Positions 1 to 6,392 of a stretch of DNA of 8,151 nt are shown here, one piece after another. The position numbers and the translations under genes are program-made. The stretch is from NCBI GenBank assembly GCA_003647385.1, contig QMMT01000064.1:1-8151 (forward strand), given 5' to 3'. The stretch comes from Deltaproteobacteria bacterium (GTDB lineage: Bacteria > Desulfobacterota > Desulfobacteria > Desulfobacterales > Desulfobacteraceae). Below the pieces are notes generated by a model that was not told the DNA's origin, searched no databases, and saw only the letters and a list, made by a program, of their open reading frames with translations. Positions within the stretch are counted from its first letter, which is position 1, and the number at the start of each line of letters is the position of its first letter.

Positions 1-168
1 ATTTTTCCAATATCTGTTACATTCCCTATTTTATAATTTATTTGATTAATTCCAGATTATCCACAGCAGGTCAAGGGAAAAGAGTTTTTTCAGAAGGAAA
101 ATTGTGCCAAATCCCGGGGTGTAAAAAAATGTTAAATTTGATATAGTATAAAAAGTTCTAATTTTTTT
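1..168 (+). promoter_or_regulatory. AT-rich leader upstream of the kinase operon (promoter region, elements not resolved)
   Basis: This stretch carries no convincing gene. One forward frame is open from base 3 to 146 but has no good start or recognisable protein. It must hold the promoter of the downstream kinase unless transcription enters from the left. There is a perfect TATAAT at 32-37 without a recognisable -35 box at 16-18 bases upstream, and a TATAGTATAA stretch at 142-151 that would put a transcript start shortly before the ribosome binding site, also without a clear -35. A perfect DnaA-box 9-mer lies at 57-65. The promoter assignment is inference from position and base composition only. 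Confidence 0.3.
57..65 (+). promoter_or_regulatory. Single perfect DnaA-box-like 9-mer (TTATCCACA)
   Basis: The nine bases match the DnaA-box consensus TTATNCACA exactly. It is a lone copy: no second box, DNA-unwinding element or dnaA/dnaN/parAB gene is visible, so it is not evidence of an origin. It lies about 115 bases upstream of the kinase start, where a bound DnaA could influence transcription. A chance match in a window of this size is quite possible. Confidence 0.25.
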
Positions 169-173
169 GGGAG
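169..173 (+). promoter_or_regulatory. Shine-Dalgarno GGGAG deciding a TTG start
   Basis: GGGAG ends directly before TTG at 174 and six bases before TTG at 180. A ribosome needs a gap of about 5-9 bases, so 180 is the more likely start of the kinase. Both TTGs share a frame, so the choice changes the protein by only two residues. An in-frame ATG at 129 is followed by a stop at 144 and cannot be used. Confidence 0.6.
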
Positions 174-179
174 TTGATA

Positions 180-2774
180 TTGGAAGCATTAAACTGGTCC
201 ATTATATATGGTCTTTTTTCTTTTGTTGCCGCCTCGGTATCTGTGGCAATTGCCATATATCTGGCTCCGCACTGGAAGAATATCAGTGTAAGAGTATTAA
301 TATTTTTGATGGTGGCGGTAGCGGTATGGTCTTTGGCCTATGGGATGGAATTTATCAGTCCAGACCTGACACTGAAGCTTTGGTGGGTTAAGGTTGAATA
401 TTTTGGGGCTGCATGGGTTGGACCCCTTATATTCAGTTTTATTTTAGTGATTGCAGGGGGAAAATGGCAGTTGAATAAAACGGGATATGTCCTGTTAAGT
501 TTTGTTCCGTTGTTAGTTATCATTCTGGTATTAACAAATAATGATCATCATCTGATGTGGAGCCATGCCTGGCTGGATCTGAGTGGCAGGGCTCCTGCGA
601 TGGCCTACTCAAGAGAAATAGGATTCTGGGGGTATACGGCGGTTTCCTATATTTTGATTCTTGTGGGAACTATTGTTTTGATACATTCCCTGATTTCGGC
701 CCGGGGAATTTTTCGAAAGCAGCTGGTTGTTGTTTTAGTGGGAATTATGTTCCCATGGTTTTCCAATGTCCTTTATCTTTTCGGTTTTGAAGAACTCAAA
801 ACCCTTGACCTGACACCGGTTTCTTTTACGATCAGTGGGATTGCTTTTTCATGGGGATTGCTGCGATATCAAATGTTAGATTTGATTCCGCTAGCCCATA
901 AGGCTGTTTTGGACAGTATGGGTGATCCGATCATTGCTTTAGATATGAATGACCGTATCCTGGAAATAAACAGAGCCGCGCAAACTCTTTTTAAAACAAG
1001 TGCATTAGTTCCGGCCCAAAATGAAGTAAAAGAGGTTTTCCCACTGCTTTACGAACAGATCGTAAAGTTCAGGCAGCATCATCCAATTGATGTTGAAACA
1101 TCTTTTGCTGTTGAAACTATGCTAACATATTGGAATCTCAGAATTTCTCCTTTATTAAGCAGAAAAGAAAAACAGATTGGCTGGCTGATTATTCTTAGGG
1201 ATATCACCGACAGGGATACGGCTGAAAAAGCAGTAAAAGAGAGTGAAAGAATCCAAAGAATAATTCTGGAAGCATCGCCTAATCCAATTGTTTATTATAA
1301 TAAAACAGGTGAGGTGACCTATCTCAATCCCGCCTTTACAAAGGTGTTTGGCTGGCACCTGGATGAGCTTCTGGGAAAAAGAATCGATTTTGTTCCCGAG
1401 GAAAATTTTGAGGAAACAAAAAAAGCAATTCAAAAAACATATGATAAACCAAGCGGTAATTATAATTTTATTACCCGCAGGATTACAAAGACAGGAGAGA
1501 TCCTGGATGTCAGTATTAACTCTACGCTGTCTCGTACAAAAGACGGAAGCCCTGGCAGCATGGTTGTTAATTTTACAGATATTACCAAGATTAAAAAGAC
1601 TGAGAATGAATTGAGAAATACTAAGAATTTTATCAGGAGTATTATTAACTCAATGCCTTCTATTCTCATCGGTTTGAATATAGACGGTGTTGTTACACAA
1701 TGGAACGCAGAGACCCAGCGGTTGACCGGGATTCTTGCCGATCAGGCTGAAGGAAGCCTGCTCAAGGATATTTTTCCTCAGCTTTCCGGCCATATCCCCA
1801 ATGTAAGACAAACCATAGAAAAGCGGAAAGTTGGAAAGGAAACAAAAGCCACTTTAACAATAGCCGGAAAGATGATGCTGACGGATATTACAATTTATCC
1901 TATTTTGTCGGCTAGTTTTCAGGGCGCTGTCATCCGGGTGGATGATATCAGTGAAAGGGTCAGGATTGAAGAGATGATGGTGCAATCTGAAAAAATGTTG
2001 TCTGTTGGCGGTCTTGCAGCAGGTATGGCTCATGAGATCAATAATCCCCTTGCTGGAATTCTTCAAAATACCCAGGTGATTCGAAACCGGTTGAGCAGGG
2101 ATTTGCCGGCAAATATAAAGACCGCAGAAGAGTGCGGGATCAAGCTTGAAAATCTAAAGGCTTATATGGAGAAAAGAAATATTTTTTCCATGATGGAACT
2201 TGTAACTTCATCGGGCCATCGGGCGGCCCAGATCGTTGAAAATATGCTGTCCTTCAGCCGGAAAAGTAATCGTCGAAAATCTTCTCATTATCTTTCTGAT
2301 ATCATGGAAGCCACCATTGAATTGGTTAAAAACGATTACAGAATGAAAAAAAGATATGATTTCAGGTCCATTGAAATTGTTAAAGAATACCTGGAAAATA
2401 TCCCGGCAGTTTCTTGCGAAAAGAGTGAAATTCAACAGGTGTTTTTAAATATTCTGAAAAATGGGGCCGAGGCCATGGTGGATGCCGGTATCTCATCTCC
2501 AAAGTTTATTATCCGTTATTTTCGCCAGCAGGATCAGGTGGTGTTTGAGATCGAAGATAACGGCCTTGGCATGGATCAGGAAACAAAAAAACGAATATTT
2601 GAACCCTTTTTTACAACCAAGGATGTGGGTGTGGGCACAGGCCTGGGATTGTCGGTCTCATATTTTATTATTACGGAAAATCATAAGGGTGTGTTAACGG
2701 TTGAATCAATTCCCGGGAAGAGAACAATCTTTGTGATAAAACTTCCCATTAAGCAGATCAAAAATACTCTTTAG
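180..2774 (+). CDS. 7TM-sensor, triple-PAS histidine kinase
   Basis: This is a membrane sensor kinase of about 864 residues that autophosphorylates on histidine and passes phosphate to an unidentified response regulator. Residues 1-231 form about seven hydrophobic helices resembling the HisKA_7TM input module, including an NDHH-LMWS loop typical of that family. Three PAS-like domains follow at roughly 243-346, 356-475 and 484-598, each ending in a D-I-(T/S)-(D/K/E) exit strand. The dimerisation domain carries the phosphoacceptor H618 in HEINNP (E619/N622 fit the ExxN phosphatase motif). The ATPase domain has an N-box (N761), DNGLGM and GTGLGLS at 819-825. About 73 residues separate H618 from the SFSR end of the second helix, roughly 20 more than in common HisKA kinases. 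No receiver domain is attached and no response regulator is nearby. The gene heads a three-gene cluster, 35 bases before the channel gene. The kinase class is certain; the ligand is unknown. Confidence 0.93.
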   Translation: MEALNWSIIYGLFSFVAASVSVAIAIYLAPHWKNISVRVLIFLMVAVAVWSLAYGMEFISPDLTLKLWWVKVEYFGAAWVGPLIFSFILVIAGGKWQLNKTGYVLLSFVPLLVIILVLTNNDHHLMWSHAWLDLSGRAPAMAYSREIGFWGYTAVSYILILVGTIVLIHSLISARGIFRKQLVVVLVGIMFPWFSNVLYLFGFEELKTLDLTPVSFTISGIAFSWGLLRYQMLDLIPLAHKAVLDSMGDPIIALDMNDRILEINRAAQTLFKTSALVPAQNEVKEVFPLLYEQIVKFRQHHPIDVETSFAVETMLTYWNLRISPLLSRKEKQIGWLIILRDITDRDTAEKAVKESERIQRIILEASPNPIVYYNKTGEVTYLNPAFTKVFGWHLDELLGKRIDFVPEENFEETKKAIQKTYDKPSGNYNFITRRITKTGEILDVSINSTLSRTKDGSPGSMVVNFTDITKIKKTENELRNTKNFIRSIINSMPSILIGLNIDGVVTQWNAETQRLTGILADQAEGSLLKDIFPQLSGHIPNVRQTIEKRKVGKETKATLTIAGKMMLTDITIYPILSASFQGAVIRVDDISERVRIEEMMVQSEKMLSVGGLAAGMAHEINNPLAGILQNTQVIRNRLSRDLPANIKTAEECGIKLENLKAYMEKRNIFSMMELVTSSGHRAAQIVENMLSFSRKSNRRKSSHYLSDIMEATIELVKNDYRMKKRYDFRSIEIVKEYLENIPAVSCEKSEIQQVFLNILKNGAEAMVDAGISSPKFIIRYFRQQDQVVFEIEDNGLGMDQETKKRIFEPFFTTKDVGVGTGLGLSVSYFIITENHKGVLTVESIPGKRTIFVIKLPIKQIKNTL

Positions 2775-2793
2775 TTTTCAATTAGATTGATAT

Positions 2794-2800
2794 AGGGTGA
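2794..2800 (+). promoter_or_regulatory. Shine-Dalgarno AGGGTGA supporting a TTG start at 2810
   Basis: The motif lies nine bases before TTG 2810. The first in-frame ATG, at 2846 (codon 13), has only a weak, badly spaced GGTG upstream. TTG is therefore preferred, although the ATG cannot be excluded; the N-terminal dozen residues are basic and not part of any domain. Confidence 0.5.
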
Positions 2801-2809
2801 GCGTTACAA

Positions 2810-3937
2810 TTGTCTAATATAAAAAAGGTGCGTGTAAAGACCAATATGGAAAGTGAGAAACAAAGCTTAAGTAAAACAGAGATAATTTCATTAGAGTCCA
2901 GGTGGCGTCAGATAGATCCTGATGGAGAACAAACTGCATTAACCCGCATGATCCGCCGGCTGAAAACCGACTGCAAAAAACACCATCCAAAACGGCCTTT
3001 AGGACTTGATTTAAGGGGGATACCATTGCTTCATGAAGACCTCTCAGATCTTGACTTGTCAGGTTATGATTTGTCTTATGCCAATCTTAACCAGTCCAAT
3101 TTAACGGGGACGTTGTTAAGCTATTCAAAATTTTACAGGGCAAGTCTGGAGCAGGTAACTCTGGATGAATGTGAGTTTATCGGATCTGATTTAAGCCATG
3201 CAAGGCTGAACGAATGCAGTGCTAAAAGGTGCGGATTCGGTGGAGCGGATTTAAGCCATGCAAGTATGATCAATGCAGATTTAAGTGATGCCACCTTGAG
3301 CCACTCAAAATTGGTTCATTCAGACTTGAGAGCTGCCAACTTAAAGAATGCAAGGCTTTCAGGAGCAGATTTGTCATGGTCGATTTTTACACGGGCAAAA
3401 CTTTTGAAAAGCGATTTAAAGAAAAGCAATGTCAATGGGACAAATTTTGAACTAGCTGATATGCAGGGCGCGCGACTGCTGGGAATTAAAAATTTTAAAA
3501 AAGCAAAGTGGATTGGCGCTGATATCAGGGGACTGGATTTAAGGGGGGCTTATCTTGTCAGGCGGTATATTGCAGATGAGAATTACCTGTATGAATTCCA
3601 GGCCAGTTCACGGTTTCACAGAGCAATATATTTAGCCTGGTGGGCAACTTCTGACTGTGGAAGAAGCCTTTTTAGATGGTTTGTGTGGCTGGTTTGCGTT
3701 ACGTTAGTTTTTGCGGCCATTTATGCCTTGATGGACATAGATTATGGTGAGTATGTGACATCATTTTCACCCATATATTTCAGTTTTGTTACACTGACCA
3801 CGCTGGGTTACGGAGATGCTGTCCCTGCATCTTTAACAGCACAGATTTTTGTGACTTTGCAGGCCATTACGGGTTATATGGGATTAGGGGGACTGTTAAG
3901 TATTTTAGGCAATAAAATGGCCCGGCGGGCAGAATAA
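2810..3937 (+). CDS. Pentapeptide-repeat protein fused to a two-TM potassium-channel pore
   Basis: The 375-residue product has two parts. Residues about 66-248 are tandem pentapeptide repeats of the A(D/N)LXX type (for example GADLSHA, NADLSDA, AANLKNA, GADLSWS), which in known structures fold into a right-handed quadrilateral beta-helix. Residues about 286-375 form an Ion_trans_2-like pore: a first membrane helix near 288-309, a pore loop with the selectivity filter TTLGYGD at 330-336 (a K+-type TxGYGD signature), and a second helix near 341-366 ending in a short basic tail. The expected topology is a cytoplasmic beta-helix followed by a tetramer-forming pore. The N-terminal 65 residues are charged and predicted soluble. 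It lies 35 bases after the kinase and 18 bases before the HDOD gene, so co-transcription is likely. The beta-helix could be a cytoplasmic gating or partner-binding domain; that is inference. The domain calls are strong; potassium specificity is inferred from the filter alone. Confidence 0.9.
   Translation: MSNIKKVRVKTNMESEKQSLSKTEIISLESRWRQIDPDGEQTALTRMIRRLKTDCKKHHPKRPLGLDLRGIPLLHEDLSDLDLSGYDLSYANLNQSNLTGTLLSYSKFYRASLEQVTLDECEFIGSDLSHARLNECSAKRCGFGGADLSHASMINADLSDATLSHSKLVHSDLRAANLKNARLSGADLSWSIFTRAKLLKSDLKKSNVNGTNFELADMQGARLLGIKNFKKAKWIGADIRGLDLRGAYLVRRYIADENYLYEFQASSRFHRAIYLAWWATSDCGRSLFRWFVWLVCVTLVFAAIYALMDIDYGEYVTSFSPIYFSFVTLTTLGYGDAVPASLTAQIFVTLQAITGYMGLGGLLSILGNKMARRAE
3002..3548 (+). 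repeat. Pentapeptide-repeat coding tract with near-identical end motifs
   Basis: The tract encodes the beta-helix of the channel protein. A 17-base exact direct repeat (GATTTAAGCCATGCAAG) occurs at 3188-3204 and 3248-3264, offset by exactly 60 bases, which is 20 residues or one full four-sided coil. The two ends also match: 3002-3020 and 3530-3548 agree at 17 of 19 bases, both encoding GLDLRG. This fits growth of the helix by internal duplication. Confidence 0.8.
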
Positions 3938-3955
3938 ATCAAACTAAGGTGGACT

Positions 3956-4804
3956 ATGTTTTCATTTTTTAAAAATAAGGTTGATCCAAAAGCAAAATTA
4001 AAGAAAATATTAAAGGGATATCAGCTTCCCTCGTTTCCAGTAGTGGTAATGCAGATTTTACAAAAAATAAGAAGTCCGTATTCATCTGCTGCGGATATTG
4101 CCCAATCTCTTTCCCTTGATCCCGGGCTTTCCGTACGTCTTTTAGGTATTGCCAATTCTGCGGCGTTTTCACCCATTAATAAAGTTGAGAACTTAACCCA
4201 GGCCATAGCCCTTGTAGGGATGTCCCAACTGGAATCTTTGGTTTTGGGCGTCGGCGTTGCCAAGGGTATTCCAAAACAGACGTGTCAATGGCATGACCCG
4301 GCAGAGTTCTGGTTGACATCTGCAAAGCGGGCAATGCTGGCCAATGAACTGGCCCAGATTCTCTGCCCGGCAAAAGAATCCGAGTGTTTTACTGCGGCAT
4401 TTCTCCAGGATATGGCCCTGCCGTTTCTGGCCTGCCACAGGAGTGATGATTATGACCCGGTTTTTAAAAAATGGCATCTTGAAGGCGGTGATCTTGCTCA
4501 ATTAGAGCGAGAGGTTCTGGAATGGGATCATGCCCAGGTTGCCACATGGATCTGCAGCGAGTGGGGACTGCCTGAAAATATTGCTTTAGCTATCAAAAAT
4601 CATCATGGTACTGCTGATGAGGGTCATGAAACTCTGGGGCCCGTCAGGCTGGTTTCTATCTTAAGGGAGGATGATTCAAATGACGGTCTGGATGAAATGA
4701 TTGCCCAGGCTAAAGCACTTCACAATATTTCTGCAGAAAAAATGGAATCCATTATCGAGCCCAGTTTTGAAAAGGCCAAAGATCTTGCTCAAATGATCGT
4801 ATAA
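3956..4804 (+). CDS. HDOD-domain signalling protein
   Basis: The 282-residue cytoplasmic protein is almost entirely one HDOD domain (about residues 18-220), an all-helical, non-catalytic relative of HD phosphohydrolases that usually acts as a signalling scaffold. Matching features are the LPSFPVVVMQIL entry, the ADIAQSLSLDPGLSVRLLGIANSA block, the AIALVGMSQLESLVLG block, and the late EWDHAQV (H192) and WGLPENIALAIKNHHG (H216, H217) motifs. At the usual (H)D pair the protein has Q151-D152 in FLQDMA, so a metal-dependent phosphohydrolase activity is not expected. ATG 3956 is preceded by TAAGGTGG at a workable distance. The remaining C-terminal tail (about 220-282) is acidic and helical with no domain I recognise. 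It is the last gene of its group, 18 bases after the channel gene and followed by a terminator. Its partner is probably within the same operon; that is inference. Confidence 0.9.
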   Translation: MFSFFKNKVDPKAKLKKILKGYQLPSFPVVVMQILQKIRSPYSSAADIAQSLSLDPGLSVRLLGIANSAAFSPINKVENLTQAIALVGMSQLESLVLGVGVAKGIPKQTCQWHDPAEFWLTSAKRAMLANELAQILCPAKESECFTAAFLQDMALPFLACHRSDDYDPVFKKWHLEGGDLAQLEREVLEWDHAQVATWICSEWGLPENIALAIKNHHGTADEGHETLGPVRLVSILREDDSNDGLDEMIAQAKALHNISAEKMESIIEPSFEKAKDLAQMIV

Positions 4805-4831
4805 TTTAAAATTTATTCATATCAGTTCTAC

Positions 4832-4865
4832 AGACAGGCAGGGTTTTTGACTGCCTGTTTTTTTT
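4832..4865 (+). terminator. Intrinsic terminator closing the kinase-channel-HDOD group
   Basis: A ten-pair stem (4832-4841 with 4851-4860, one G-U pair) whose core is ACAGGCAG/CTGCCTGT encloses a nine-base loop and runs into eight T residues at 4858-4865. It starts 28 bases after the HDOD stop codon. There is no A-tract on the left arm, so it should act only on plus-strand transcripts. Confidence 0.9.
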
Positions 4866-4991
4866 ACAAGTTTTTTACAACTTCTTTACTCCTTTATGAC
4901 ACAGCCTTCAATGAAGACCTGTATATTTAAACCAAATGCAGGACAGATCTTTAGATTGCAGTTTTTTAAAAAATTGTTTAACTCAATAGAT
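4866..4991 (+). promoter_or_regulatory. Promoter-bearing intergenic region upstream of the VWA operon
   Basis: Because the terminator ends just before it, this AT-rich gap should contain the promoter of the VWA-kinase-regulator group. Candidate boxes are weak: ATGACA at 4896-4901 resembles a -35 box, and TATATT at 4922-4927 resembles a -10 box, but the 20-base spacer is too long for a standard promoter. No sigma-54 pattern (GG-N10-GC) was seen. A strong ribosome binding site, AAAGGAG, follows at 4992-4998. Confidence 0.35.
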
Positions 4992-5005
4992 AAAGGAGAC
5001 AGGTC

Positions 5006-6367
5006 ATGACAGACTCAGGAAAAAATTATCAGAGAATTGTTGTTTCATTTTTTGTATCATGGATTGTTTTTGCTTTAATTACAGGCACTGCCCTGGCAGG
5101 AATTGAACCTGGCAAATTAATCTGCCGGGTGGAGACAGACAGGGCAGTCCTGCTGGCAGGAGATTCGCAGAATGTAGTGCTTAAGGTAACCCTTGAGGCT
5201 CCACCGGCCCCGACCCATATCAAAAGACCTCCCGTTAATCTCGCCCTGGTTCTGGACCAATCCGGTTCCATGAACGGCACCAAGATTGAACAGGCAAAGG
5301 CCGCTGCCATTGAAGCCTTAACCCGGCTCGGATTGCAGGATGTTTTTTCTGTGGTGGTCTATGATACCAATGTCCATACTATTGTCCCGGCTCAGAATGC
5401 CAGGAATATCCAGGGAATAATCCGTACCATTAAACAGATCCATGCCGGCGGCAGTACAGCCCTTTTCGGCGGTGTCAGCCAGGGGGCGGCCGAGATCAGG
5501 AAAAATCTTGAAAATGATTATATTCACAGAATTGTGTTATTGTCCGACGGCCTTGCCAATGTGGGGCCAAGAATGCCGGATGATCTTGGGCGGCTTGGGG
5601 CTGCCTTACTCAAAGAAAATATTTCCGTCACAACCATAGGGGTGGGCACAGATTATAATGAAGATCTTATGGCAAGACTTGCCCAGAAAAGTGATGGCAA
5701 TACATATTTTGTTGAGTCAGGATATGATCTTCCCAGGATTTTTTCAGCTGAACTCGGGGATGTATTAAATGTGGTGGCCAAAAGAGTAAACGTAACCATA
5801 ACACTGCCGGACAATGTGAAACCAATCAATATTATTGGAAGGGAAGGCAGGATAAAGGGTGAAAAAATAGAGCTTTACATGAACCAGCTATATGGAGACC
5901 AGGAAAAGTATGCCCTGATTGAAGTCAATATTCCAAAATCAATATCCGGATCAAAAATTTTGATTGCCCGGGCGGACGTCACGTATGAAAACCCTTTCAG
6001 CCGGAACCTGGAAAAATCGACCGGGATTTCATATGCCAGATTCAGCAATGATCCCAAAAAAGTTGCTAAATCAAGCAATATAAGCGTCATTAGAGAGTAT
6101 CAATTAAATCTAAATGCCATTGCCCAGGAAAAAGCCATTGAATTGTCTGATGAGGGCAGGAAAAAAGAGGCAGTAAGGGAACTTAAACAGTCTGCTGTCA
6201 AGCTCAAACAAATCGGCAATTTATATAAAGACGATGAATTGCTTAAAGAAGCAGATGCTCTGGAAGTTCAGGCTGAGATGATTGAAGATCAGGGGATGAG
6301 CAAAAAAAGTCGTAAAGTTTTAAGAACCAAATCTTATCAGATGAAAAATCAGCAGCTTTCACAATAG
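5006..6367 (+). CDS. Exported von Willebrand factor A (VWA) domain protein
   Basis: The 453-residue protein begins with a Sec-type signal peptide: R10 in a short polar start, a hydrophobic core at about 11-26, and a probable cut after A31 (TALA before GIEPG). A beta-rich segment (about 32-75) leads into a VWA domain (about 78-250). Its MIDAS metal site is complete: D84, S86 and S88 in DQSGSM, T151 in GGSTALFGG, and D181 in LLSDGLAN. Such sites bind Mg2+ or similar and mediate protein contacts. A beta-sandwich-like region (about 255-355) follows, then a charged helical C-terminal part (about 363-453) with TPR-like helices and a Lys-rich end. There is no lipobox, LPXTG motif or C-terminal anchor, so it is predicted soluble in the periplasm unless the signal stays uncut. 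ATG 5006 sits seven bases after AAAGGAG. It is 25 bases upstream of a sensor kinase, which makes it a candidate accessory sensor or client. Its ligand is unknown. Confidence 0.9.
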   Translation: MTDSGKNYQRIVVSFFVSWIVFALITGTALAGIEPGKLICRVETDRAVLLAGDSQNVVLKVTLEAPPAPTHIKRPPVNLALVLDQSGSMNGTKIEQAKAAAIEALTRLGLQDVFSVVVYDTNVHTIVPAQNARNIQGIIRTIKQIHAGGSTALFGGVSQGAAEIRKNLENDYIHRIVLLSDGLANVGPRMPDDLGRLGAALLKENISVTTIGVGTDYNEDLMARLAQKSDGNTYFVESGYDLPRIFSAELGDVLNVVAKRVNVTITLPDNVKPINIIGREGRIKGEKIELYMNQLYGDQEKYALIEVNIPKSISGSKILIARADVTYENPFSRNLEKSTGISYARFSNDPKKVAKSSNISVIREYQLNLNAIAQEKAIELSDEGRKKEAVRELKQSAVKLKQIGNLYKDDELLKEADALEVQAEMIEDQGMSKKSRKVLRTKSYQMKNQQLSQ

Positions 6368-6380
6368 GAAAAAAACTGAT

Positions 6381-6389
6381 ATGGCATAA
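6381..6389 (+). other. Two-codon minimal ORF (ATG GCA TAA) before the second kinase
   Basis: A start-Ala-stop unit lies four bases before the kinase ATG at 6393 and in the same frame. It has a better placed purine-rich site (GGAAAA from 6368, about eight bases upstream) than the kinase ATG itself, whose AAGG at 6388-6391 is one base away. It may be chance, or it may feed reinitiation at the kinase start. Confidence 0.2.
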
Positions 6390-6392
6390 GGT

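Noticed and set aside
32..37. Exact TATAAT as a sigma-70 -10 box
   Set aside because: No TTGACA-like hexamer lies 16-18 bases upstream in the visible sequence, and such a hexamer is expected by chance in this AT-rich stretch.
3..146. Open forward frame across the leader, which could be the tail of an upstream gene
   Set aside because: The composition is AT-rich, the translation has no recognisable family or good start, and a stop ends it at 144-146. Perfect promoter-like AT runs fit a leader better.
57..173. Replication origin, suggested by the DnaA box and AT-rich flank
   Set aside because: Only one box is present, with no cluster, no unwinding element pattern and no replication gene nearby.
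2775..2809. A separate promoter or terminator between kinase and channel genes
   Set aside because: The 35-base gap has no hairpin or paired promoter boxes; it holds only the ribosome binding site.
4193..4501. 102-residue minus-strand open frame
   Set aside because: It is antisense to the conserved HDOD core; the overlapping plus-strand protein explains the open frame.
5006..6367. VWA protein as a sortase target of the marine proteobacterial sortase type
   Set aside because: There is no LPXTG-like motif, terminal membrane helix or VIT domain, and no sortase gene is visible in the window.
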